A stretch of DNA of 64,000 bases from Nitrosospira sp. Nsp11 (GCF_900142705.1 NZ_FRBV01000011.1:26092-90091); one strand, 5' to 3'. Positions 46,593 to 55,794 are shown, numbered from the stretch's first letter. Numbers and translations are program-made. The notes: generated from the sequence alone by a model not told the origin.

Positions 46593-47486
46593 TCAAAACT
46601 CCCGCTGGATGATGAAGTCGGTTACTTGCCGCAACCGTCCCGCCGTTGCGCCAAAAGCATCCAGCGACCGATATGCGTCGCGCCGCAACTCTTCAGCCAG
46701 TTCGCGCGCTCGGGTGCTTCCGAGGATACTCACGTACGTTGGCTTATTATTTTCGGCATCCTTGCCGGCAGTTTTACCTAATGTCGCGGTAGTCGCTTCT
46801 GCATCGAGCACGTCGTCCACTACCTGGAACGCAAGGCCGATACACTTCGCGAAATGATCAAGACTCATCAACTGGCTCTCGTTCAAACTGCTACCGCAAC
46901 CGGCGCCAAGCATTACAGCAGCCCGAATAAGCGCTCCGGTCTTATGAATATGCATAAACTCCAGTTCCGGCAGACTCAATGTCTTTCCGACGCTGGCAAG
47001 ATCAACGGCTTGCCCCCCCGCCATGCCGCGAGAACCCGACGCTTGCGCCAGATGCCTAACCATTTCCAATTGCATTTTCGGGGTATCAGCCAAGCAATGC
47101 TCGCCCAACAATTGAAAGGCGAGGCTTTGCAAGCTATCGCCCGCCAGCAGTGCAATGGCCTCGCCATACTCGATATGGCAAGTAGGCTTACCCCGCCGCA
47201 ACACGTCGTTATCCATGCATGGCAAATCGTCATGCACCAGTGAATAGGCATGTATCAGTTCTACTGCGGCCGCGGCAATCGTCACCCGCTCTTCATCCGC
47301 CTTGTTCAGCTCTCCTGCCGCAAAGGCAAGCAACGGTCGCACACGCTTGCCTCCACCCAAAACGGTATAGCGCATGGCGTCATGCAGACGTTCGGGAGCA
47401 ACGTTTGCGGCGGGAAGCAAGGTCTGCAGGGAATTTTCGATGCGTACCTGGCGGTTCCTCGCCCAATCCTGGAAATCAGCGGTCAT
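46593..47486 (-). CDS. ispA: Farnesyl diphosphate synthase (geranyltranstransferase)
   Basis: This 297-residue trans-prenyltransferase makes FPP for quinone, undecaprenol and possibly hopanoid synthesis. The first aspartate-rich motif DDLPCMD is at 86-92 and the second DDVLD at 224-228. GGGKRVRP at 44-51 binds diphosphate. The start overlaps the end of xseB by 11 bases, so xseB-ispA-dxs form one unit. Length and motifs fit the short-chain IspA group. Confidence 0.95.
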   Translation of the reverse strand: MTADFQDWARNRQVRIENSLQTLLPAANVAPERLHDAMRYTVLGGGKRVRPLLAFAAGELNKADEERVTIAAAAVELIHAYSLVHDDLPCMDNDVLRRGKPTCHIEYGEAIALLAGDSLQSLAFQLLGEHCLADTPKMQLEMVRHLAQASGSRGMAGGQAVDLASVGKTLSLPELEFMHIHKTGALIRAAVMLGAGCGSSLNESQLMSLDHFAKCIGLAFQVVDDVLDAEATTATLGKTAGKDAENNKPTYVSILGSTRARELAEELRRDAYRSLDAFGATAGRLRQVTDFIIQREF

Positions 47487-47730
47487 CGATACCGGACGGG
47501 GAGAAATTTTTCAGTGTGTCGGCCTCAAGAAGGCGTACCTGTTGTTGCGCATCCTGTAGTTTTAATTGGCAGTATTGTAGCAACTCTGCGCCACGTTTGT
47601 GAGCTTCGAGTGATATTTCGAGGGGCATTTGTCCTGCTTCCATTTCTATTACAATAGCTTCCAATTCTGTCAATGCGGCTTCGAAACTTTCGGGCCGTGA
47701 AAATTTGACGGGGTTAGCGGGCTTTGTCAT
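47476..47730 (-). CDS. xseB: Exodeoxyribonuclease VII small subunit
   Basis: This is an 84-residue protein starting MTKPANPVKF at 47730. The family pattern SFEAALTELEAIVIEMEAGQ followed by LEISLEAHKRGAELLQYCQLKLQDAQQQV is clear. It partners XseA (not in window) in ssDNA degradation. The frame extends 19 codons upstream but that part is not family-like. It is the first gene of xseB-ispA-dxs. Confidence 0.93.
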   Translation of the reverse strand: MTKPANPVKFSRPESFEAALTELEAIVIEMEAGQMPLEISLEAHKRGAELLQYCQLKLQDAQQQVRLLEADTLKNFSPSGIDDR

Positions 47731-47967
47731 GATAAACACATTGTCGCAAGTTATGTATATTGCGGGCAAGCTACAAAAATAACGCAATAAGCGGGGTCAG
47801 GTCAATTAAATCCAAGAAACTTTCCCTCAAAAACGATCTTTTAGCGGCAATTATAAGCGTTTCAGCAAGAGAGCAAGCGCTTTCCACTTTGCCCAATGCG
47901 TTTATTCAGTGTTTTTTATCTTTCAACTATCTTTTTTATTCCTCAAAAGATCTAAAAGTAACGAAAT

Positions 47968-49068
47968 ATGGCCGATCTCGTTGATGTTTTCCAACTGGCG
48001 CCGACTCAACTGCCGGTTGAATGGTACCTTGACCCGCACATTCTCGACCTGGAAAAACACCTTTTGTTCGACCAGGGGCCTGGTTATGTCGGCCATGAAA
48101 TCATGCTGCCGAATGTGGGCGACTATTATGTGCGGGAATGGATGAGTAATGCCAAATTTCTGGTGCGTAACAAAGGTGGCATTGAACTCCTGTCCAATGT
48201 TTGTCGGCACCGGCAATCTCTGCTGCTGAAGGGCCGCGGCAATACCAGAAACATTGTCTGCCCCATACATCGATGGACTTACGATATGAGCGGTACGCTG
48301 CTGGGTGCTCCCAATTTTTCGAAAAATCCCTGCCTCAACCTTGGCAGTACCCCGCTGCAGAATTGGAACGGGTTGCTATTTGAAGGCAAGAGAAATATCG
48401 CGCGCGATCTGGCGCCCCTGAGCGTTCTCAAGGATTTCGATTTTTCGGGCCATGTACTGGAGCGGGTCCAGATAGAAGAATATGCCTGCAACTGGAAAAC
48501 TTTCATCGAGGTTTACCTGGAAGACTATCACGTCGAGTCGTATCACCCTGGCTTGAGCAACTTCATCAATACCACTGAACTTAAATGGGAATTTGCAGAG
48601 CGGTACAACGTGCAGACTGTGGGTGTAAATGATGCGCTTACTCGTCCCGGCACTCCGGTCTATGCTAAATGGCATGAGCAACTATTGCGTCAGACCGCAG
48701 GAAAAATACCGAGGTATGGTGCGATCTGGATGCTCTACTATCCAAACATCATGTTAGAATGGTACCCGCATGTACTGATTATAAGTACGCTGGTTCCGTC
48801 AGGAACAGAGCGCTGCACCAACGTGGTCGAGTTTTATTATCCTGAAGATATTGTCTTGTTCGAACGTGAATTTATTGAAGCGGAACAGGCCGCCTATCAC
48901 GAAACCGCGGTTGAAGACGACGAAATCTGCAAACTGATGACAGCCGGACGTCGCGCGCTATATGAGCAGGGAATCAATGAAACAGGCCCCTATCAGTCAC
49001 CCATGGAAGATGGTATGGTTCATTTCCATGAATTTGTGCGACGCGAAATCGGGCCGTACATAAAGTAA
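47968..49068 (+). CDS. Rieske non-haem iron oxygenase, alpha-subunit type
   Basis: This 366-residue protein has a Rieske [2Fe-2S] domain with ligands C79 and H81 (CRHRQ) and C98 and H101 (CPIHRW). The catalytic domain has the mononuclear iron site in NWKTFIEVYLEDYHVESYHPG, with H188 and H193 as ligands and D186 as the likely bridging residue. Such enzymes hydroxylate or demethylate aromatic or other small substrates and need a reductase, which is not adjacent. It is followed at 57 bases by a SpoIIAA-like gene. The substrate is unknown. Members like choline monooxygenase and ring-hydroxylating dioxygenases share the fold. Confidence 0.88.
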   Translation: MADLVDVFQLAPTQLPVEWYLDPHILDLEKHLLFDQGPGYVGHEIMLPNVGDYYVREWMSNAKFLVRNKGGIELLSNVCRHRQSLLLKGRGNTRNIVCPIHRWTYDMSGTLLGAPNFSKNPCLNLGSTPLQNWNGLLFEGKRNIARDLAPLSVLKDFDFSGHVLERVQIEEYACNWKTFIEVYLEDYHVESYHPGLSNFINTTELKWEFAERYNVQTVGVNDALTRPGTPVYAKWHEQLLRQTAGKIPRYGAIWMLYYPNIMLEWYPHVLIISTLVPSGTERCTNVVEFYYPEDIVLFEREFIEAEQAAYHETAVEDDEICKLMTAGRRALYEQGINETGPYQSPMEDGMVHFHEFVRREIGPYIK

Positions 49069-49125
49069 CTGTGAAACTGTGAATTTGCCGCTGATTGATT
49101 TTGCATGTTTTTTTGAGATTACCCT

Positions 49126-49470
49126 ATGATTACCATTCAGGAAGCTGACAATTTAATCAGTGTTGCTGTTTTCGGTGAATTTACCTTGGCTGACTATAAG
49201 CAATTCGAAGAGCAGGTACTCTACAAATCCAGGCGCGACAGCAAAGTGAATGTGCTGTTCGATTGGCGCGATATGCTGGGCTATACTGTCGACGTCGCAT
49301 GGGAAGATCTCAAATTCATCCGCGCCCACGGCAGTGAATTTAACCGGGTTGCAATAATTACTGAGAACCAGTGGCAGGCTTGGGGCGCTTGGGTATCCAA
49401 TCTATTCGTTGATGCTGACATCAGAGTATTCGGTAACTACACCGATGCCAAGGCATGGGTAGAAGCGTAA
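49126..49470 (+). CDS. SpoIIAA-like (STAS/SEC14-type) protein
   Basis: This 114-residue alpha/beta protein has VFGEFTLADYKQFEEQV, NVLFDWRDMLGY near the middle and a C-terminal AKAWVEA. This is the SpoIIAA-like family often described as regulatory or lipid-binding domains. No transmembrane segment is present. It follows the Rieske gene by 57 bases in the same direction and may be co-transcribed. The role is unknown. Confidence 0.8.
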   Translation: MITIQEADNLISVAVFGEFTLADYKQFEEQVLYKSRRDSKVNVLFDWRDMLGYTVDVAWEDLKFIRAHGSEFNRVAIITENQWQAWGAWVSNLFVDADIRVFGNYTDAKAWVEA

Positions 49471-50103
49471 AGCGACCTGCTGCGGACTCAGACTTATCTG
49501 CGCTTATCACGATCAGGAAACCTGAGTTTCTCCCGCTACCCACCCCATTCCCTTCCATAAGCCTGTGATGAACAACCTGCCGACAGGCTGAAGCCCGCAC
49601 TACGAAGATGAAATCGCTCGTCCATTTGGCGATCGTATTCATGTAGAATGCCTGCTGAAGAGGTCTAGGCCAAGTGCGGCTAGTCCAATCGAAGACGCAG
49701 GTTCGAGTAGTGTTGCAAAAAAACGACACATTTCTCTTCTATTCTCCAAAATCTCTTTATATTGGCCGCTAACTCGTACAGAATGGAACCTGTCGATCTT
49801 GCTGTCTCAAGGAAGGTCTGCAATTTATTTAAACGATGCCTGACACGACTCAAATAGTGGCATTAAGGCTATATGGATATGGCGGATAGCAATGCGTTGG
49901 CAGCGAAGTCAACCAACGTGTCGTCTGTTACTGATCTTGGTAGAGCACTTGAGCTCCTGGTATTTAATTAATACAGATTCAAATTCAAGCTGAGCATTCC
50001 GAGCCCGAGCGGTAAACTGTTGTTAATCAGAACTACTGTATTTCGGACCGGATTACTTACATTACAAAAAGATGATTAGACCATTAATTTGGAGGGGAAG
50101 ACC
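49471..50103. other. Intergenic region upstream of the sphingolipid-type operon
   Basis: These 633 bases contain no ORF with coding character. They should hold the promoter of the four-gene operon. AT-rich segments occur near 49960-50080, but no convincing -35/-10 pair was picked. The Shine-Dalgarno GGAGGGG at 50091-50097 belongs to the next gene. Confidence 0.45.
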
Positions 50104-51930
50104 TTGAGTTCAACAATAGCGAAGTTGAACGCTCCGCTAACGCAAGCGTTTGATCCTCGGTTATTAAACGAGTCGCCAATAGTAATAACCCCAACACCGA
50201 CGTACAACACTCAAGATCAACGATTAGCTGATTTTGAAACCTTGAGCGCTGCCTTGGAATATGCGGCAGGCGGCGTCGCGGGATTTAATTTTTATGATGC
50301 CAAGGGCAACCTACGCTCGATCCTCCCGTATCGGGCGTTAAGGCAAAACGCCCAGATCTCAGCCCGGCGCTTGATGGGCATGGGCCTGACGAGCGGTAAT
50401 CGCGTCGCCATTATTGCCGATACCACCCCAGAATTTGTAGAGCTGTTTTTTGCCTGCCGCTATGCTGGATTGGTTCCTTTTGCGATGCCGGTACCGGTCA
50501 ATCTTGGCAGTCATGCAGTATATGTTCAGCAGCTGCGGGGGATGCTTGACGCAGGTCAGGCAAGCGCCGCCATAGCCAATGTGGATTATATTAATTTTCT
50601 GAGCGAAGCTGCAGAAGGATCGCAGGAATTACGCTGGGTCGGCACTCCGGAACAACTCGGAAAATTCGCAGTTTCCGATATAGCGCTACCCGTAAATACC
50701 CCTGAAGAAATCGCTTACCTTCAATTTACCTCGGGCAGCACTCGCATTCCGCGTGGAGTAATTATTACCGAACGCGCATTGATGAGCAATTTACAGGGTA
50801 TTGTTCGGCACGGCCTGGAAATACGCGCTGGCGACCGCTGCGCATCATGGCTACCGTTCTACCATGATATGGGACTGGTGGGCATGGTGATGGCCCCCAT
50901 GGTGGCGCAAGTTTCGGTCGACTATCTGGCTACCCGTGATTTTGCAATCCGGCCTCTGCAGTGGTTGCGACTGATTAGCCGAAACCGTGCTACCGTGGCG
51001 TTTAGTCAGCCATTTGGCCTCAAGCTCTGCACTTTGCGGGTCCGTGATTCCGATTTGGAAGACCTTGATCTCAGCAGTTGGAGAGCGGCAGGTGTCGGTG
51101 CCGAGATGATCCGTCCTGATACCTTGAGAAATTTCGCAGATAAATTCGGGCCTGCGGGCTTTGATGCGCGTGCCTTTCTTCCTTGCTATGGACTGGCGGA
51201 ATCAACGCTTGCCGTAACTTTTTCACAGATTGGAAAAGGTTTTCAGAGCATCCAAGTAGACGCTGGGACCCTGGTTGACAAAAAAATTGCGGTCCGGCTG
51301 CAGGTGGAGGGCAGGAAATATAGCGAATTCGTAAATTGTGGGCGACCTTTGCCAGAGCACACAGTCAAGGTCGTGGATGATGGCGGACAGGAATTGTCTG
51401 ATTTGAAAGTGGGCAGCGTGCTGGTGCAGGGTAGCAGTATTATGACAGGCTACTTCAACAATCCGGAAGATACTGAAAAAACGCTCCAACCTGGAAACTG
51501 GTTGGATACAGGTGATCTTGGTTTCCTGTTTGAGGGCGATCTTTATGTCACTGGCCGTCGTACAGATGTAATCATCGTTAACGGGCGCAATATCCGCGCA
51601 CAAGACATAGAAGAACTCGCCGAGCTTCAACCTGAGGTGAGAACACGGGAAGCCTCCGCCTTTGGTATAACCGATTCTAATGATATTACAACGATCGTTT
51701 TGGTCATAGAATGTCGTCTGACTTCGGTAGCAGATCGCCAATCTCTCACCAACCGGTTGCAACGTCTTGTATATATGGCGTTTGGCGTTAATTGCCTGGT
51801 CGAATTGGTCTCGCCGCATACTTTGCCTCGCACTTCCTCAGGTAAGCTATCGCGTTTTGCTGCACGCCAGGGTTTCATACAGCGGACACAACCGACTGAC
51901 CAGCTATCCGCTGAGTCCGGGGAAAAATAA
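50104..51930 (+). CDS. Fatty acyl-AMP ligase (acyl-ACP synthetase of sphingolipid-type locus)
   Basis: This 608-residue adenylate-forming enzyme has the core loop TSGSTRIPRGV near 209-219, where the Arg after SGST is typical of fatty acyl-AMP ligases rather than acyl-CoA ligases. It is followed by LPFYHDMGLVGMVM, LPCYGLAESTLAV, WLDTGDLGF and the C-terminal hinge RRTDVIIVNGRN. It should activate a fatty acid and load it onto the ACP encoded two genes on. TTG at 50104 is chosen because GGAGGGG lies seven bases before it. An in-frame TTG at 50089 has no ribosome site. Only seven bases separate its stop from the next gene. Confidence 0.87.
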   Translation: MSSTIAKLNAPLTQAFDPRLLNESPIVITPTPTYNTQDQRLADFETLSAALEYAAGGVAGFNFYDAKGNLRSILPYRALRQNAQISARRLMGMGLTSGNRVAIIADTTPEFVELFFACRYAGLVPFAMPVPVNLGSHAVYVQQLRGMLDAGQASAAIANVDYINFLSEAAEGSQELRWVGTPEQLGKFAVSDIALPVNTPEEIAYLQFTSGSTRIPRGVIITERALMSNLQGIVRHGLEIRAGDRCASWLPFYHDMGLVGMVMAPMVAQVSVDYLATRDFAIRPLQWLRLISRNRATVAFSQPFGLKLCTLRVRDSDLEDLDLSSWRAAGVGAEMIRPDTLRNFADKFGPAGFDARAFLPCYGLAESTLAVTFSQIGKGFQSIQVDAGTLVDKKIAVRLQVEGRKYSEFVNCGRPLPEHTVKVVDDGGQELSDLKVGSVLVQGSSIMTGYFNNPEDTEKTLQPGNWLDTGDLGFLFEGDLYVTGRRTDVIIVNGRNIRAQDIEELAELQPEVRTREASAFGITDSNDITTIVLVIECRLTSVADRQSLTNRLQRLVYMAFGVNCLVELVSPHTLPRTSSGKLSRFAARQGFIQRTQPTDQLSAESGEK

Positions 51931-51937
51931 CCAGCAT

Positions 51938-52852
51938 ATGTCAGGGTCCTGGGTGGCCGTGACCGGCGCCACCGGCTTTATTGGTCATGTTCTGCTACAG
52001 TCACTGATCAGTGAAGGGTGGAAGGTCAAGGCCTTGACCAGGCGTCCGCGGGTTGGCGACGAAGTTACGCAATGGATTGAAGGTGATTTAGATAACCATC
52101 AGGCACTGCGGAACCTTGTCGAGGGTGTATCTGCTGTTGTACATTGCGCGGGGCAGGTTCGCGGTAGCTCTCTCGAAGATTTCATTCATACTAATGTGGA
52201 CGGCACGGGCAATCTTGTGCGTGCCTCAATAGAGCAAAGTTCACCGCCTCGTTTTCTCCTCATATCTTCCTTGGCTGCCAGACAACCAGAGCTTTCCTGG
52301 TACGCGGCCAGTAAGCGCATGGCTGAGCAGTTGGTTATTGACCACTCGCAAAGGATGCCATATGCGGTTTTTCGTCCGACCGCCGTCTATGGCCCAGGCG
52401 ATAAAGAAATGAGCCCACTTTTCAGAGCAACCCGCCGCGGCCTGTTGCCGATGGTGGGGCAAAGCGGGATGCGCTTCGGTTTACTACACGTTAATGATTT
52501 GGTGGCGGCTATTACCTGTTGGCTTTCCACTAAAAATCCCGTGCAAGGCGTCTATGAACTTGATGATGGGACGCCCGGAGGCTACAATGGTCAATCTGTA
52601 GCGGTAATTGCGCAGGAAGTCTGGAAACGGCCCGTACACTGTATCTTCTTCCCGGCGTCACTTGTTTGGTTGGTCGCGACCATTAATTTATGGTCGGCGC
52701 GGTTGCTACGCTATTCCCCAATGTTGACCCCGGGTAAAGTCAGAGAATTACAGCATCCCAACTGGATTTGCGATATAACGCCTCTAACCCAGGCGCTTCC
52801 CGGTTGGCGGCCCTCGGTCCGACTGCGTGATGCCTTGCCTCAAGCGGTATAA
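51938..52852 (+). CDS. NAD-dependent epimerase/reductase, candidate ceramide reductase
   Basis: This 304-residue extended SDR has the cofactor loop TGATGFIGHV near the N-terminus, HCAGQVRGSS, and the catalytic pair in YAASK, followed by RPTAVYGPGDKEM. Family resemblance to nucleotide-sugar epimerases is misleading in this context. In Caulobacter the ceramide reductase CerR is also annotated as an epimerase and is encoded near spt, ACP and acyl synthetase genes. It may reduce the 3-keto group of ceramide. ATG at 51938 lies seven bases after the ligase stop. Assignment to CerR is inference from neighbours. Confidence 0.8.
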   Translation: MSGSWVAVTGATGFIGHVLLQSLISEGWKVKALTRRPRVGDEVTQWIEGDLDNHQALRNLVEGVSAVVHCAGQVRGSSLEDFIHTNVDGTGNLVRASIEQSSPPRFLLISSLAARQPELSWYAASKRMAEQLVIDHSQRMPYAVFRPTAVYGPGDKEMSPLFRATRRGLLPMVGQSGMRFGLLHVNDLVAAITCWLSTKNPVQGVYELDDGTPGGYNGQSVAVIAQEVWKRPVHCIFFPASLVWLVATINLWSARLLRYSPMLTPGKVRELQHPNWICDITPLTQALPGWRPSVRLRDALPQAV

Positions 52853-52887
52853 TTTCTAACAAATAATTCAATTCAAACCGAGCAGCC

Positions 52888-53139
52888 ATGGCGAGCGATT
52901 ACACCGATGTTCTGCAGAAACTTTGCCATCACCTTAAGCAATTTTGTGAGCCCGACGCGCAAATCACACCGCAGACTGATCTCATTCATCAGCTTGCGAT
53001 CGACTCTGTCAAATTGCTGAATCTAGTTATGGAAATTGAAGATGAGTTTGACATTTCCGTTCCGCTTAATGCGCTTGCGGATGTGCAGACTGTTCAAGAG
53101 CTTGCGAATTTAATCCACCGAATAAAGTCCGCACAATAA
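52888..53139 (+). CDS. Acyl carrier protein
   Basis: This 83-residue four-helix carrier has the phosphopantetheine serine S40 in AIDSVKLLNL. It is preceded by DLIHQL and followed by MEIEDEFDISVPLNALADVQTVQELANLI, all typical of ACPs. It is a dedicated carrier, not the housekeeping AcpP, and its position between a fatty acyl-AMP ligase and serine palmitoyltransferase suggests it delivers the acyl chain to the latter. Its stop shares a base with the spt start. A discrete holo-ACP synthase is not in the window. Confidence 0.93.
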   Translation: MASDYTDVLQKLCHHLKQFCEPDAQITPQTDLIHQLAIDSVKLLNLVMEIEDEFDISVPLNALADVQTVQELANLIHRIKSAQ

Positions 53140-54326
53140 TGAGTTTGCTAGATAAGCTTGATGCCGTTGCTGCGACGAGAAAAGCCCTGCTACCCGAGGG
53201 TATTGACGTTTTTGGCACACCTATAGAAGAGGTTTATTCTTCGACCGAGGCGAGAATTGGCGATCGCCGCATACTATTCCTGGGTACGAATAACTATCTC
53301 GGGCTTACCTTCGCGTCCGAGTGTCTGGCCGCAGCGCACTCAGCAATCGATAGCGAGGGCACAGGTACGACAGGTTCACGCATGGCCAACGGTAGCTACA
53401 GTGGACACCGCGCTCTTGAACGGGAATTTGCCGATTTTTACCACTGCCACTCCTGTATTGTCTTTACAACCGGATATCAGGCCAATCTCGCTACGATCTC
53501 CGGCTTGGCTGGCGCTGGGGATGTTGTTCTTATTGATGGCGATTCTCATGCAAGCATATATGACGGATGCCGTTTAAGTGGCGCTGAAATTATCAGGTTC
53601 AGGCACAACGACATGGTGGATCTGGAAAAGCGTCTCCGGCGTCTTGGAGACCGGTCACGCTCCACATTAATCATTGTTGAAGGCATTTACAGCATGCTGG
53701 GTGATCGGGCACCCCTTGCGGAGATTGTCAAACTAAAGAATGCCTACGGCAGCACGCTTCTTCTAGACGAAGCACATTCGCTCGGCGTCCTCGGCAAGAC
53801 AGGCCAGGGCCTGGTAGAGGAAACGGGGCTCATTGATAAAGTTGATTTCATCACTGGTACATTCAGTAAAAGCCTCGGCGGTATCGGGGGCTACTGTGTG
53901 AGCAATCACCCGCAACTTGATCAGTTACGCTATGTCAGCCGTCCTTATATATTCACCGCATCGCCTACACCGGCTACTATTGCATCAACCCGGGCAGCAC
54001 TCAAATTGCTGCATGACGGCATCGAGCTACGCCAACAGCTTTGGAAGAATGTGCACCAGCTTTATTCTCGGCTTGATGACCTCGGCTATCAGCTTGGCCC
54101 AGAGCCAAGCCCCGTTATCGCAATCATACTCGACACGCCGCGGCAGGCGCTGATGCTATGGAAGGGCCTGCTTGATCATGGTATCTATGTTAATTTAGTA
54201 TTACCGCCAGCCGCACCTGACGGCCGCTCATTGGTGCGCTGCAGTGTTAGTGCAGTTCATACCAGTGAACAGATGGATCATGTAGGCAGCGCTTTCGCCG
54301 AGTTGCGCGAAATTACTTTCGCGTAG
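53139..54326 (+). CDS. spt: Serine palmitoyltransferase (alpha-oxoamine synthase family)
   Basis: This 395-residue soluble PLP enzyme condenses L-serine with a long acyl thioester to 3-ketosphinganine, the committed step of sphingolipid synthesis. Active-site landmarks are H137 in DGDSHASIYDG, D210 and H213 in LDEAHS, and the PLP lysine K244 in GTFSKSLGGIGG. GTNNYLGLTF, GSRMANGSYSGH, IIRFRHND, EGIYSMLGD and RPYIFTASPTP parallel the Sphingomonas enzyme block for block, including the RFRHN and YIFTAS segments that set SPT apart from BioF and Kbl. Translation is coupled to the ACP by a one-base overlap. No ceramide synthase follows. BioF or Kbl remain less likely alternatives. Confidence 0.85.
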   Translation: MSLLDKLDAVAATRKALLPEGIDVFGTPIEEVYSSTEARIGDRRILFLGTNNYLGLTFASECLAAAHSAIDSEGTGTTGSRMANGSYSGHRALEREFADFYHCHSCIVFTTGYQANLATISGLAGAGDVVLIDGDSHASIYDGCRLSGAEIIRFRHNDMVDLEKRLRRLGDRSRSTLIIVEGIYSMLGDRAPLAEIVKLKNAYGSTLLLDEAHSLGVLGKTGQGLVEETGLIDKVDFITGTFSKSLGGIGGYCVSNHPQLDQLRYVSRPYIFTASPTPATIASTRAALKLLHDGIELRQQLWKNVHQLYSRLDDLGYQLGPEPSPVIAIILDTPRQALMLWKGLLDHGIYVNLVLPPAAPDGRSLVRCSVSAVHTSEQMDHVGSAFAELREITFA

Positions 54327-54770
54327 GCTCTGCGCAGTTACCTGGTCTTTCCGTTTCCCGGTTGCGGAGGCTTCGCCCTGTTATGGCAGAGCTTGGCGGC
54401 TTCGCATCGATCCGGAATCTAACGAATAAAACAATGATAATTTATGGAACAGCCTGCATGCGTTCCTTATCTATAAAGGACTGCTCCCACGCAGCCTTTC
54501 CTTAAGGTGGAAATATGGGTAGGCATTTTGAATGATTTGACCTGGCTCGCCCATTTACTTTCTGTTCAGTAAGCTCATGGGCATTACTATATTTACATAA
54601 GGTAAATACAGTACCAGAAAAACAGACTCGAACAATGAGAGTGCGATATCGCTTATCTGCGATAAATGACAAAGCAGAAACTTTGGGGCTTCCATGTCCC
54701 TAAGGTCACCCTTGATGGGCAACCGCTAGATGGAAAGCGCAGAGTTGGTTGCCTACTCGATACCATTAAG
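54327..54770. other. Intergenic region, nothing recognised
   Basis: These 444 bases lie between two convergent genes (spt on plus, the next gene on minus). A terminator for each is expected but no clear stem plus T-run was found. No ORF with coding character was found. Confidence 0.4.
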
Positions 54771-55376
54771 TCAGGAAGTCTTGGGACTCGTTGTCCGACG
54801 GCGCAAGAAAAAGAAGGCAGCGGCGCCGGCTGCGCCCAGCAATAGCACGATCTCTGTCGCGCCAAAGCCTGAGCCATGGCCGTCGTGACCTCCACCCCCT
54901 CCGACATGTACTGGAATGCGCACCGCTGTCGTCATCTTCCCACCCTTCTCTGTCTCCAGTAGCAAGGCATACTGGCCAAGTTCCTCCAGGTTCAGCGAGA
55001 AGGTGATGCTTCCAGATGCGTACTCTTTGGCTGGTATGGACATAATCTCATGCTCCCCGCCGCCCTCTCCATGCCCTTCCATAACCATACGGACTGCAAT
55101 TGGTATTTCGCGAGAGTCGAGATCCGTCAAATCTACCGTGAAATACAACTCGCCAACTTCCGGCACATGATCGCAATATGCATGGGTGGGCGGAAGTGCG
55201 CCCTTCGGTTTTTCATAAGCACTGAAGGCAACGGGAAAAGCACCCGATTTGATAGCACAGTCTCCCGAATGATGGCCTTCATGAGCAAGCATAAGCTGGG
55301 CGTGGACTGGCAGCGCCACCAGTGCTACGCTCGTAGCACACGCTAGCCCAGCAACCCACTCAAACATTTTCTTCAT
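54771..55376 (-). CDS. Secreted protein with GlyGly-CTERM-like tail, function unknown
   Basis: This is a 201-residue protein. The signal peptide at 1-26 ends HAQ, then comes a His/Glu-rich beta-sandwich-like domain (HEGHHSGDC, YFTVDLTDLDSREI, VMEGHGEGGGEHE). The last 43 residues hold a Gly/His run, a hydrophobic helix (ATEIVLLLGAAGAAAFFF) and a LRRR basic tail. The Gly-rich/TM/Arg order resembles GlyGly-CTERM sorting signals recognised by rhombosortase. The His and Cys content suggests metal binding. No family was recognised. It is monocistronic and convergent with the spt operon. Confidence 0.7.
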   Translation of the reverse strand: MKKMFEWVAGLACATSVALVALPVHAQLMLAHEGHHSGDCAIKSGAFPVAFSAYEKPKGALPPTHAYCDHVPEVGELYFTVDLTDLDSREIPIAVRMVMEGHGEGGGEHEIMSIPAKEYASGSITFSLNLEELGQYALLLETEKGGKMTTAVRIPVHVGGGGGHDGHGSGFGATEIVLLLGAAGAAAFFFLRRRTTSPKTS

Positions 55377-55794
55377 AGTATCTCCGGTTTCGAATTCGCA
55401 AATTCATCGCGCACAGCGCTGACGATAGTAAAAGATTGTATAACAAACCGTCCGGGAATAGGAAATAGAGTACGTCCGGTCGTTTCGCGAAAAGATGAGC
55501 TAATCAAGCTGAAATATGTTTACCCCAGCGTCGCCAGAATTGCGGCATGCGATAAATCCAAGCAGTCCAATTATGTGGTTATCTCAACCATGAGCTGCTT
55601 GGTGCAGTATTGTTGGGCCCCGGTATAAAGGGGTGATGAGGGCATATGGCGAATGTGTCATGGAATTATTCAGTGAATCGAACGAGAATTCAATCATCGA
55701 ATCAATATCATTCGCGCATCGCCTTCGCGACCCCAGTTTGTGTGAGGACCGCTTTTTTCTTTTGTATGGATGTTGGCCTCATACAAAAGAAAAT
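55377..55794. other. Intergenic region with a 13-bp hairpin beyond rnpB
   Basis: TTTTCTTTTGTAT (55755-55767) is the exact reverse complement of ATACAAAAGAAAA (55781-55793), with a 13-base loop, directly past the RNase P RNA 3' end. It may be the rnpB terminator or a processing hairpin, although a T-run does not follow on the minus strand. Nothing else was recognised. Confidence 0.5.
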
